A stretch of DNA of 6,090 nt, taken from Bacteroidota bacterium (GTDB lineage: Bacteria; Bacteroidota; Bacteroidia; Chitinophagales; UBA8649). The stretch lies in contig DLYY01000028.1 in the NCBI GenBank assembly GCA_003447535.1, forward strand, positions 1 through 6,090, in the 5' to 3' direction. Made by a program: the position numbers and the translations under genes. This document shows positions 1 to 6,090 of the stretch, one piece after another. The notes under the pieces are model-generated. The model was not told where the DNA came from. It ran no database searches and saw only the letters and a list, made by a program, of their open reading frames with translations. Each line of letters begins with the position of its first letter. The stretch's first letter is position 1.

Positions 1-428
1 TTTCTGCTGTTTTAGCTGATGATGAAGTAATGCTCTGTATTCGTCCAGGAGAGCACGGGTCGACCTATGGGGGAAATCCTTTGGCTTGTCGAGTCGCTAT
101 GGAAGCTTTACAAATCCTTAAAGATGAGTCACTTACAGATAATTCTCAACTCCTTGGACGCTACTTACGACTAGAGTTAAATAAAATTGATAGTCCGTGG
201 ATCGAAGGAGTTCGAGGAGCAGGACTACTCAATGCCATATTGATTAATGCGAAGTCAAAAGAGACGGCGTGGAATATCTGCATGAAACTGAGAGATAATG
301 GTTTACTGGCAAAACCCACACATGATACTATTATTCGCTTAGCACCACCTCTTGTCATCACAAAACAAGAAATCGATGCTTGCCTCGCTATTATTCGCAA
401 GACCTTAATGGAATACACGGAAGAATAA
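1..428 (+). CDS. rocD: Ornithine-oxo-acid aminotransferase, C-terminal part (5' end outside the window)
   Basis: This PLP-dependent enzyme transfers the delta-amino group of ornithine to 2-oxoglutarate, giving glutamate-5-semialdehyde and glutamate and linking arginine/ornithine breakdown to proline and glutamate. The reading frame is open from the left edge (first full codon at base 3) and begins SAVLADDEVMLCIRPGEHGS, which aligns with the human and bacterial OAT segment after the catalytic lysine. That lysine should lie about ten residues upstream, outside the window. The GEHGSTYGGNP motif contains the Thr that contacts the PLP phosphate. VRGAGLLNAI, LRDNGLLAKPTHDTIIRLAPPL and the final helix are typical of the small C-terminal domain. 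About 141 residues are visible of a family length near 400-440. The ATG at base 30 is internal, not the start. The gene ends with TAA at 426-428, 26 bp before the next gene on the same strand. Identification is firm from the recalled OAT sequence. Confidence 0.95.
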   Translation, partial: SAVLADDEVMLCIRPGEHGSTYGGNPLACRVAMEALQILKDESLTDNSQLLGRYLRLELNKIDSPWIEGVRGAGLLNAILINAKSKETAWNICMKLRDNGLLAKPTHDTIIRLAPPLVITKQEIDACLAIIRKTLMEYTEE

Positions 429-454
429 CTTTACACCTCTACATAGGAAACATT

Positions 455-1348
455 ATGAGTAAATCAGCACAACTAGGAAGAAGGGATAGCATCATTGTTA
501 GTCTATCATCTTATATCGCCGCCACAGTTTTATGCTTTGTAAGCTATACGAGGATGCCCGAGCATTGGGAAATGATGCCGAAGTTTATGATGGCCGCCGC
601 GATTGCAACATTTTTCATATTTATCATGAGCTATCTGCTTAAGAATTCAAGTATATACGATCCATTTTGGAGTGTACAACCCATGGTATTTGGGGTTGGT
701 CTTGTTGCAACCTATGGTATTGAAAATGTGACCATACATCAATGGATTACCGTGATCGGTATGCAATTGTACGGTCTTCGTCTCACCTCTAATTTTTATC
801 GCGACTGGCCTGGACTATCCCACGAGGATTGGCGTTACAAAGATCTGGCGAAAAAAAGCGGAAAAGCCTATTGGCTCGTAAGTCTTTCTGGCATCCACTT
901 CTTCCCTACAGTTCAGGTATTTATGGGTTGTTTACCTGCATTTTACCTCTTTGCAGCTGAAAATACAGGAGGTGATAGCTACATGATCCTCTCGATTTTG
1001 GGCTGGGTAGTGCTCTATGGCTCTGTCTTGCTTGCTTTTATCGCTGATGAGCAAATGCGCAAGTTCCGTAGAAAGTCTGAGAACAAAGGCAAAACCATGG
1101 ATCAGGGTCTTTGGAGTCGTAATCGCCACCCTAATTACCTTGGAGAATGTCTGACCTGGGTGGGTCTATGGATATTGATTCTTGCCTACAACCCAAGTTA
1201 TTGGTGGACAGGATGTGGAGCCATCGCCATTCTCGGCATGTTTTACGGTGTTTCTATTCCATGGATGGACCAACGTTCTTTAGAGCGCCGACCAGGCTTC
1301 GGTGAATACATGAAGCATACAGGGCGTCTCTTCCCTAAGTTGTTCTAA
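455..1348 (+). CDS. DUF1295 integral-membrane protein (steroid 5-alpha-reductase-like superfamily)
   Basis: This is a 297-residue polytopic membrane protein of the DUF1295 family, related in fold to steroid 5-alpha-reductases and isoprenylcysteine methyltransferases. The substrate is unknown and cannot be read from sequence. Hydrophobic segments lie at roughly residues 12-31, 43-62, 75-90, 95-111, 147-167, 176-197, 231-246 and 250-268. Family signatures are LRLTSNFYRDWPG followed by HEDWRY (109-128), ADEQMRKFR (197-205), GLWSRNRHPNYLGE (218-231) and the C-terminal MDQRSLERRPGF...TGRLFP (271-294). The RHPNYLGE/ERRPG region corresponds to the cofactor-binding C-terminal half conserved across the superfamily. 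I chose ATG 455 because it follows rocD by 26 bp and has a weak AGGAAA at 445-450. The longer in-frame ATG at 380 would overlap the end of rocD by 49 bp and add 25 polar residues that do not look like this family. Co-transcription with rocD is possible. A functional link is not established. Confidence 0.9.
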   Translation: MSKSAQLGRRDSIIVSLSSYIAATVLCFVSYTRMPEHWEMMPKFMMAAAIATFFIFIMSYLLKNSSIYDPFWSVQPMVFGVGLVATYGIENVTIHQWITVIGMQLYGLRLTSNFYRDWPGLSHEDWRYKDLAKKSGKAYWLVSLSGIHFFPTVQVFMGCLPAFYLFAAENTGGDSYMILSILGWVVLYGSVLLAFIADEQMRKFRRKSENKGKTMDQGLWSRNRHPNYLGECLTWVGLWILILAYNPSYWWTGCGAIAILGMFYGVSIPWMDQRSLERRPGFGEYMKHTGRLFPKLF

Positions 1349-1368
1349 ATCAGCATTAGACAGATTAT

Positions 1369-2070
1369 TTAAGCCTTTGCGGCAACATCGTCTTGAATAA
1401 CCTTTGAGATGCGCCATGTAAACAAATACATAAGCGGCGTGTCGATAAGGGCGAGAAGCGCCTTAAATCCATATTGAGCAATAATTAATTCCCCAGCTAA
1501 CGTCCAGGTTATGGGCTCAGTGGATGTTATTCCATCCATTAATGGGTAGATAATCAATGCAACAATAACTACGATAGATGTATCCAAAAGCTGACTGAGT
1601 ACAGTTGATCCATTGTTTCGTAACCAGAGGTATTTGCCTCCTGTGAGCTTTTTCCAAAACTCATAAATACGCACGTCAATAAATTGAGCCGTGAGATAGG
1701 CACACATCGATCCAAAGACAATCCCCGGCGCAAGACCAAAGACATTGAGAAAGGATTCCTCGGAAACATAAGAGTTTGCAGCTATTGGGGTTTGCAATGC
1801 AATGAGGAGGACAATAGTTACAAATACACTGGCCACAAAACCAACTTTAACTGCTAAATCAGCCCGTTTCCTTCCATAAATTTCCGAGATTAAATCAGTC
1901 ACTAAAAAGGTTACTGGATAGGCAATAACACCAGATGACAATGTCCATGAACCAATAGAAAAAAAGCGGCCTGCAATGAGATTTGTTAGTACTAGGGCAG
2001 CAATAAAAACACCAACTAAGGTGACATAGATACGCAAGGCTTTTGGCGACTTATCAAAGGAAACGTTCAT
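1369..2070 (-). CDS. yhhQ: Queuosine precursor transporter, YhhQ/VUT family (DUF165)
   Basis: This is an inner-membrane transporter of the YhhQ/VUT family. The E. coli member imports the 7-deazaguanine precursors preQ0/preQ1 used to make queuosine at the tRNA wobble position, and preQ0/preQ1 uptake here is inferred from that family. With the start at 2070 the protein has 233 residues and about six membrane segments. Hallmarks are LTNLIAGRFF (28-37), YPVTFLVTDLISEIYGRKRA (51-70), TAQFIDVRIYEFWKK (127-141), and LWLRNNGSTVLSQLLDT (148-164). The acidic TDLISEIYGR and the QFIDV/SQLLDT motifs are the most diagnostic. A longer form starting at 2118 (249 aa) is open, but its start would overlap the divergent rnhA start by 9 bp. 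The 2070 ATG leaves a normal short cytoplasmic tail (about 12 residues) before the first helix, so I prefer it. The gene is convergent with the DUF1295 gene (20 bp between stops) and divergent from rnhA. No queuosine biosynthesis gene is in view. Confidence 0.92.
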   Translation of the reverse strand: MNVSFDKSPKALRIYVTLVGVFIAALVLTNLIAGRFFSIGSWTLSSGVIAYPVTFLVTDLISEIYGRKRADLAVKVGFVASVFVTIVLLIALQTPIAANSYVSEESFLNVFGLAPGIVFGSMCAYLTAQFIDVRIYEFWKKLTGGKYLWLRNNGSTVLSQLLDTSIVVIVALIIYPLMDGITSTEPITWTLAGELIIAQYGFKALLALIDTPLMYLFTWRISKVIQDDVAAKA

Positions 2071-2109
2071 ACCTTTAAGGTATGCAGAAGTATTCAATAC
2101 CTTCACATC
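2071..2109. promoter_or_regulatory. Divergent start region with nested inverted repeats (possible operator)
   Basis: The 39 bp between the preferred transporter start and the rnhA start hold three short perfect inverted repeats: ACCTT-T-AAGGT (2071-2081), GTATT-C-AATAC (2090-2100), and AAGGTAT (2077-2083) paired with ATACCTT (2097-2103) across 13 nt. Together they form an alternating series of ACCTT/AAGGT-type half-sites. This layout would suit a repressor or activator shared by the two divergent genes, but no regulator is encoded in view and I see no clear Bacteroidota TTTG/TAnnTTTG promoter pair. If the transporter actually starts at 2118, these bases are coding and the symmetry may be chance. 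The repeats are seen directly; the regulatory role is inference. Confidence 0.3.
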
Positions 2110-2556
2110 ATGATTCATCTCTATACAGATGGTGCAGCTCGAGGTAATCCCGGTCCAGGGGGTTATGGCGTTGTGCTAAAAAGCGGCCCCCACTACAAGG
2201 AGTTATCCGAGGGATTTAAGCATACTACCAATAATCGTATGGAGCTATTGGCGGTAATTGCTGGACTTGAGGCGATCAAGATAGAAGGTGCCCAAGTTAC
2301 CGTCGTAAGCGATAGCAAGTATGTCGTAGATGCCGTGACCAAAGGCTGGGTATTTAATTGGGTAAAGAAGAATTTCAAGGATAAGAAAAATCCAGACTTG
2401 TGGAGAAGATATCTATCCATTCATACGAAGCATTCCATCACCTTTCAATGGATTAAAGGTCACAATGGCCATCCGGAAAACGAGCGATGTGACGAGCTCG
2501 CGGTAGAAGCCAGCCATGGAATTAATCTCTTGGAAGATCACGGATATTTAGCATAG
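2110..2556 (+). CDS. rnhA: Ribonuclease HI
   Basis: This cytoplasmic endonuclease cuts the RNA strand of RNA-DNA hybrids, helping to remove R-loops and RNA primers. The 148-residue length is close to the 155 residues of E. coli RNase HI. All catalytic positions are present: D7 in YTDGAARGNPGPGGYG, E45 in NNRMELLAVIAGLEA, D68 in SDSKYV, the flexible-loop H118 and D128 in KGHNGHPENERCDELA. The basic stretch around residues 79-93 (GWVFNWVKKNFKDKK) corresponds to the basic protrusion or handle that binds the hybrid in the E. coli enzyme. The start at 2110 gives the usual very short lead before the first beta strand, and no other start fits. The gene is divergent from the queuosine-precursor transporter and is followed after 82 bp by the aspartate kinase gene on the same strand. 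It appears intact and ordinary. Confidence 0.97.
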   Translation: MIHLYTDGAARGNPGPGGYGVVLKSGPHYKELSEGFKHTTNNRMELLAVIAGLEAIKIEGAQVTVVSDSKYVVDAVTKGWVFNWVKKNFKDKKNPDLWRRYLSIHTKHSITFQWIKGHNGHPENERCDELAVEASHGINLLEDHGYLA

Positions 2557-2638
2557 AATCATCCATCCTAAAATTTGCTCAACGAATAAGCAACTTCTAA
2601 CAACAATCCGCATTATCTTGCTACCTAAATGAGCTTTT

Positions 2639-3916
2639 ATGGTAAACTGGGAAGTCAATAAGTTTGGAGGGTCCTCTGTAAGAGATGCCAAAAGATTGAT
2701 GAATGTAGCTTTTCTTATGGAAAAGTTTCCTTCTGACCAGCGTATGATTGTAGTTTCTGCCATGGGTAAGACGACCAGTGCTCTTGAAGACGTACTCGAG
2801 ACCTTTCTAGATGGAGACGACCACTACTTAGAACTTTTTGAGCAGGTTCGACAATACCACCTTATGGTGGCCGAACAACTTTTTCAAAAAAACGATACGG
2901 TTTTTCATAAAATCCATGCACTTTTTGATCAAACGCTGAGCTTCATGCAACATGTACCGGTTCATCATCACGACTACATCTATGATCAGGTCGTAGTATT
3001 GGGCGAATTGGTCTCAAGCAGGATTCTTAGTGATTTTTTAAATGCACGTGGAATACATAATCAATGGCTTGATGTTCGACGTATCATCACCACAAACAAC
3101 GACTATCGCTCAGCCAAAGTAGACTTGCGATTATCTAAAGAAAACCTTCAAAAAGCTTTGGACAAGTACAACTATTCATGTTTTGTAACCCAAGGATTTA
3201 TTGGAGCAAGTGAAGAAGGGATTTCAACAACCTTGGGCAGAGAAGGAAGTGATTACAGCGCTGCACTGTTTGCGAATATGCTACAAGCCAATAAACTCAC
3301 CTTTTGGAAGGATGTAGACGGGATTTGGAGTAAAGATCCCAACATATTTGAGGATGCAGTACAACTTCCTGAAGTAAGTTTTCGAGAGGCTGTAGAGTTT
3401 ACGTATTACGGAGCAAAAGTTCTGCACTCCAAAACTATTCAACCTCTTGCCGATTTAAACATCGAACTGAATGTACGTTCATTCCTATCCCCAGAAAAAA
3501 TAGGAAGTAAAATTGTACACAAAAAAGAAAATGCAGTTACAACATCCTTGCATATAATGGAGGCACAAACCAATGACATCATAGCTACTCAGCTAGAAAC
3601 CAAAGACTACAGCTATATTGCCCTTGGTTCACTGATAGAAATCCTTGAACAATTTGACAGGCTCGGAATAAATATTTTACAAGTATCTCGAAGTGCCACT
3701 ACCCTAACAATTGTCCATCAAAATATAAAAGGACTATCAGAACAGCATTGGATGAAAAATATTTTAGAAGATCACAATCTTTATCAAAGTGAGCTTGGTC
3801 ACCTAGTGAGTCAAATCAGTACGCAAAATATCTCAGGCAAAGTGTTACCATTCACCAATTTCGACGTACAATACGAAGGAGGTTCGATAAAATTTCAACA
3901 AGAAGTCAAATTTTAG
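2639..3916 (+). CDS. lysC: Aspartate kinase (monofunctional, divergent regulatory domain)
   Basis: This enzyme phosphorylates L-aspartate with ATP, the first step towards lysine/diaminopimelate, threonine and methionine. The 425-residue protein carries the amino-acid-kinase fold motifs in order: KFGGSSV (8-14), VVSAMGKTT (38-46), GELVSSRIL (122-130), FVTQGFIG (182-189), TTLGREGSDYSAAL (197-210), KDVDGIWSKDP (224-234), and EFTYYGAKVLHSKTIQPL (253-270), where most relatives have HP instead of HS. Residues from about 313 to 425 occupy the place of the paired ACT domains. Only IIATQLETKDYSYIALGSL and INILQVSRSATTLTIV are recognisable, and the usual QNSA-type effector motif is altered. There is no homoserine dehydrogenase fusion. 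An in-frame TGA at 2630-2632 makes ATG 2639 the first possible start; there is no clear Shine-Dalgarno sequence. The symbol lysC is by family, since the feedback inhibitor is unknown. Confidence 0.94.
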   Translation: MVNWEVNKFGGSSVRDAKRLMNVAFLMEKFPSDQRMIVVSAMGKTTSALEDVLETFLDGDDHYLELFEQVRQYHLMVAEQLFQKNDTVFHKIHALFDQTLSFMQHVPVHHHDYIYDQVVVLGELVSSRILSDFLNARGIHNQWLDVRRIITTNNDYRSAKVDLRLSKENLQKALDKYNYSCFVTQGFIGASEEGISTTLGREGSDYSAALFANMLQANKLTFWKDVDGIWSKDPNIFEDAVQLPEVSFREAVEFTYYGAKVLHSKTIQPLADLNIELNVRSFLSPEKIGSKIVHKKENAVTTSLHIMEAQTNDIIATQLETKDYSYIALGSLIEILEQFDRLGINILQVSRSATTLTIVHQNIKGLSEQHWMKNILEDHNLYQSELGHLVSQISTQNISGKVLPFTNFDVQYEGGSIKFQQEVKF

Positions 3917-3964
3917 ATTCTCCGTCCGTTATTTATTTATATCTTAGAGAACTAAACAAGAATT

Positions 3965-4171
3965 ATGAATTCTTCCAAAAACACAAAGATTACCATCTTC
4001 GTTACGGTTGTATTAGCAACCCTAGTTTCTATTGCAAGCGCTCAGCCACCACCTCCTCCGCCACCACCACCGCCAGCTGGTGTACCTTTAGACGGAGGTA
4101 TCTTAGCATTACTTGCTGGGATTATCACCTTTGTAGGTAGCCGAGTATTTCGCGCTAAGAAAGATTCTTAA
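3965..4171 (+). CDS. Small secreted proline-run protein with PID-CTERM-like sorting tail
   Basis: This is a 68-residue protein of unknown function. Residues 1-26 form a signal peptide: a lysine-containing N-region, a hydrophobic core ITIFVTVVLATLVSI, and a likely cleavage site after ASA, before Gln27. Ten consecutive prolines follow (28-37), then AGVPLDGG (38-45), a hydrophobic segment at about 46-58, and a basic end RVFRAKKDS. The P-[IL]-D-G-G motif, then a single membrane helix, then basic residues is the tripartite layout of the PID-CTERM class of putative sorting signals common in Flavobacteriia, here with Leu for Ile. The mature protein would be little more than a proline rod on a membrane anchor. 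An in-frame TAA at 3953-3955 fixes 3965 as the earliest ATG. It lies 48 bp after the aspartate kinase stop and just before a strong terminator, so it may be read from that transcript or its own promoter. TATCTTAG at 3940-3947 only loosely resembles a Bacteroidota -7 element. No lipobox cysteine is present. Confidence 0.8.
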   Translation: MNSSKNTKITIFVTVVLATLVSIASAQPPPPPPPPPPAGVPLDGGILALLAGIITFVGSRVFRAKKDS

Positions 4172-4197
4172 GAGATAATTTAACAATACTTAAAAAC

Positions 4198-4218
4198 AGG
4201 GGACTTCGGTCCCCTTTT
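4198..4218 (+). terminator. Rho-independent terminator with UUCG loop, possibly bidirectional
   Basis: A perfect 7-bp stem, AGGGGAC (4198-4204) with GTCCCCT (4209-4215), closes a TTCG tetraloop and runs into TTTT (4215-4218). It sits 26 bp after the stop of the small secreted-protein gene, so it should end that transcript. On the minus strand the same stem is followed by TGTTTTTA, so it may also terminate leuS, which converges from the right with its stop 47 bp away. The hairpin is seen directly; use in both directions is inferred. Confidence 0.85.
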
Positions 4219-4265
4219 CTCGTTATATTAATTTCTAATCAAGTTGTGTGCGTACAACGCTCTCA

Positions 4266-6090
4266 CTAGCGTAAAACGACATTCACCATCCGACCTGGGA
4301 CAATAATTACCTTTACAACCTCTTTTCCTTCCATCCATTTCTTGGCCACCTCTGAGGAAAGCGCTATTGATTCTATGGTTTGCTTATCAGCCTTCGCGTC
4401 AATCTCTATTTCGCCTCTCCGTTTCCCATTAAAACTTATGGCTAGTGTTATTGAATCTTTTTGAAGATGCGATGCATCAAATTCTGGCCAGCCCTGATTA
4501 AGCACAAAACCTTCACCACTAAGCAATTCCCACCCATATTGAGCATAAACCGGTGCGAAAGGAGCTAAGACACGTAAAGCCTCTTTCATGACCTCTTGAG
4601 GAAGCTTATCAAGCTTTTGCCAATCATTGACCGCAATCATAAAAGCACTAACACAAGTATTTAAACTCAATTTTGCCAAATCTCTGTCAACCTTCTCGAT
4701 TAACGTATGCAGTATCTGAAGACTTGGCTTAGACTCAGAAGAATCGAGCATTTGATCTTTAGAAACCTCTATAAGCCTCCAAAACTTATTCATAAAGCGA
4801 TATACCCCATCGATTCCTTGGTTGTTCCAAGGTTTATGCTCCTCTATCGGCCCTAAAAACATGGAGTACAGACGAAAACAGTCGCTTCCGTAACGATTAA
4901 CGATATCATCAGGGTTGACTACGTTATGTTTAGACTTTGACATTTTTTCCGTCTCAAACTCCCCAAGGAATAATCCCTTGTCATTTGTGTGAAAAGTAGC
5001 ACCTTGAAACTCCGGTCTCCAATTAGACAATTCATTTGTATTTACTTCGGCCTTTTCGTTGGCCAAGCTCGTAAGGATTCGAATCCGTTGACAACTATCA
5101 TTCACTAACGGGTGGTCCACACTGTAGTAAGTTTTCGCTTCTTGTGCATCTCGAAAAATAAAGCATGTTTGCCCCTGAATCATCCCCTGATTAAACAAAC
5201 GCTTAAAAGGCTCTTCGGTGGATACAAGTCCGATATCGAATAAAAACTTATGCCAAAAGCGGGCGTACAATAAGTGACCTACAGCATGCTCGGTACCTCC
5301 AACATAGAAATCTACGTCTTGCCAATAGTCCGCCTTATCCTTAGCCAAAAAAGAATCTGTATTTACCGGATCCATAAATCGAAGAAAATACCAACTTGAT
5401 CCTGCATAACCTGGCATCGTATCCGTCTCTAGAGGAAAACTTTTGTAGGTCCAATCTTCAACACGTGACAAAGGGCCTTCTCCGCCCTTGGGCGTAAAAT
5501 CTTCCGTATCAGGCAATTGAATGGGTAAATCCGCTTCATCGACAGGGCAAGCTATCCCCTCTCTGTAATAGATTGGAAACGGCTCTCCCCAATAGCGTTG
5601 GCGACTAAAATTAGCATCACGGAGTTTCCATGTTGATGCGGCATCACCTATTCCCTTGCTCTGTATTATTTTAATGGCGTGCTGTATTGCCTCCAAGGGT
5701 GCTAGACCATCCAATGATGAAGAATTCATTACTTTCCCTTGCTTGTCACCTCGTTCTCCTCCTGAAGCTGTCCGATCAATAACTTCTGTAATTAAAAGGC
5801 TAAAATGTTTAGCAAAGGCATTGTCCCTATCATCCTCTGCCGGCACAGCCATAACAGCTCCCTTTCCGTAATCAATGAGCACATAGGCACTGATATAGAT
5901 AGGAATCTTGTCTCCCGTTAATGGATGAACAGCAAAACTTCCCGTGAACCGGCCGTCTACTGATTTATCCTGCTGTCGTTCAATACTTGATTTTCGACTC
6001 ACCGCATCTCTGTAGGCCTCAACCTCTTCACGATATTCCGAAGTAGTCAATTGAGTAACTAAAGGGTGTTCTGGTGCTAACACCATAAAC
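4266..6090 (-). CDS. leuS: Leucyl-tRNA synthetase, C-terminal two thirds (5' end outside the window)
   Basis: This class I aminoacyl-tRNA synthetase charges tRNA-Leu with leucine and edits mischarged products. The frame is open to the right edge; about 607 residues are visible, and around 300 N-terminal residues including the HIGH motif should lie outside. Numbering from the internal Met at 6086, the CP1 editing domain has MVLAPEHPLV (1-10) and GAVMAVPAEDDRD (76-88), whose final Asp matches the conserved amino-group-binding residue. The catalytic core resumes with FSRQRYWGEPFPI (160-172), DTMPGYAGSSWYFLR (222-236) and YVGGTEHAVGHLLYARFWHK (261-280). A leucine-specific insertion spans about 306-378 and precedes KMSKS (381-385), which continues into KHNVVNPDDIVNRYG. 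The anticodon-binding helical domain includes KPWNNQGIDGVYRF, and the small C-terminal domain ends in VKVIIVPGRMVNVVLR. It looks intact in the visible part and ends with TAG (4266-4268 on the plus strand). The Met at 6086 is not the true start. Confidence 0.97.
   Translation of the reverse strand, partial: FMVLAPEHPLVTQLTTSEYREEVEAYRDAVSRKSSIERQQDKSVDGRFTGSFAVHPLTGDKIPIYISAYVLIDYGKGAVMAVPAEDDRDNAFAKHFSLLITEVIDRTASGGERGDKQGKVMNSSSLDGLAPLEAIQHAIKIIQSKGIGDAASTWKLRDANFSRQRYWGEPFPIYYREGIACPVDEADLPIQLPDTEDFTPKGGEGPLSRVEDWTYKSFPLETDTMPGYAGSSWYFLRFMDPVNTDSFLAKDKADYWQDVDFYVGGTEHAVGHLLYARFWHKFLFDIGLVSTEEPFKRLFNQGMIQGQTCFIFRDAQEAKTYYSVDHPLVNDSCQRIRILTSLANEKAEVNTNELSNWRPEFQGATFHTNDKGLFLGEFETEKMSKSKHNVVNPDDIVNRYGSDCFRLYSMFLGPIEEHKPWNNQGIDGVYRFMNKFWRLIEVSKDQMLDSSESKPSLQILHTLIEKVDRDLAKLSLNTCVSAFMIAVNDWQKLDKLPQEVMKEALRVLAPFAPVYAQYGWELLSGEGFVLNQGWPEFDASHLQKDSITLAISFNGKRRGEIEIDAKADKQTIESIALSSEVAKKWMEGKEVVKVIIVPGRMVNVVLR

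Noticed and set aside
380..454. N-terminal extension of the DUF1295 protein from ATG 380
   Set aside because: It overlaps the end of rocD by 49 bp out of frame, is polar and unlike the family; ATG 455 fits both spacing and the first membrane segment.
1344..1362. Weak hairpin TCTAA/TTAGA between the convergent DUF1295 and transporter genes
   Set aside because: Only a 5-bp AT-rich stem (7 with a bulge) overlapping the stop codon, without a clear T-run on either strand; not supportable as a terminator.
2071..2135. Possible preQ1 riboswitch in the leader of the queuosine-precursor transporter
   Set aside because: The minus-strand leader lacks the preQ1-I pattern of a short GC stem followed by an A-rich tail containing a CUA-type segment, and the space before the start is too short for the larger classes.
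2574..2621. TTTG (2574-2577) and TATCTTG (2614-2620) as a Bacteroidota promoter for aspartate kinase
   Set aside because: The downstream element mismatches TAnnTTTG and the two are about 36 bp apart, too far for a -33/-7 pair.
2629..2661. Ten-codon ORF (MSFYGKLGSQ) overlapping the aspartate kinase start in another frame
   Set aside because: Very short, no ribosome-binding site and no recognisable leader-peptide residue pattern such as repeated Thr, Lys or Met codons; chance ORF.
4243..4258. Small inverted repeat GTTGT/ACAAC just downstream of leuS
   Set aside because: A 5-bp stem with a 6-nt loop and no following T-run; the strong terminator at 4198-4218 explains the region better.
5656..5871. 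Plus-strand 71-codon ORF inside leuS
   Set aside because: It is antisense to the conserved LeuRS editing domain, shows no family resemblance and is a reading-frame shadow.

Overview
The window is an ordinary chromosomal segment of mostly housekeeping genes. Its source is most likely a member of the Bacteroidota, probably Flavobacteriales-like. That placement is inferred from an ornithine aminotransferase closely resembling the eukaryotic enzyme, a divergent single-function aspartate kinase, a very small protein with a Pro-rich/VPLDGG/membrane/basic C-terminus of the kind common in Flavobacteriia, and weak or absent Shine-Dalgarno sequences. No marker gene settles the genus.

Layout from left to right. 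(1) Bases 1-428 hold the C-terminal part of ornithine-oxo-acid aminotransferase (rocD), cut by the window edge. (2) An integral-membrane DUF1295 protein of the steroid 5-alpha-reductase/isoprenylcysteine methyltransferase superfamily follows 26 bp later on the same strand. (3) Convergent to it, with a 20-bp gap, is a YhhQ/VUT-family queuosine-precursor transporter on the minus strand. (4) Divergent from that lies rnhA (RNase HI). The two starts are 39 bp apart if the preferred transporter start is used, and the gap is packed with small inverted repeats. (5) Next is an aspartate kinase with intact catalytic motifs but a divergent regulatory C-terminus. (6) After it comes a 68-residue secreted mini-protein: signal peptide, ten consecutive prolines, then a PID-CTERM-like tail. 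(7) A strong UUCG-loop terminator lies between this gene and the convergent leuS. (8) The C-terminal two thirds of leucyl-tRNA synthetase (leuS) fills the rest of the window on the minus strand and runs off the right edge.

The genes do not form one pathway. Two concern amino-acid metabolism (rocD, aspartate kinase), two tRNA function (queuosine-precursor uptake, LeuRS) and one nucleic-acid maintenance (RNase HI). No gene-free stretch exceeds 100 bp. I see no tRNA or rRNA gene, insertion sequence, CRISPR array or phage gene. I do not see a convincing new multi-gene system. The least understood element, and the best candidate for novelty, is the proline-run mini-protein with its sorting-signal-like C-terminus.
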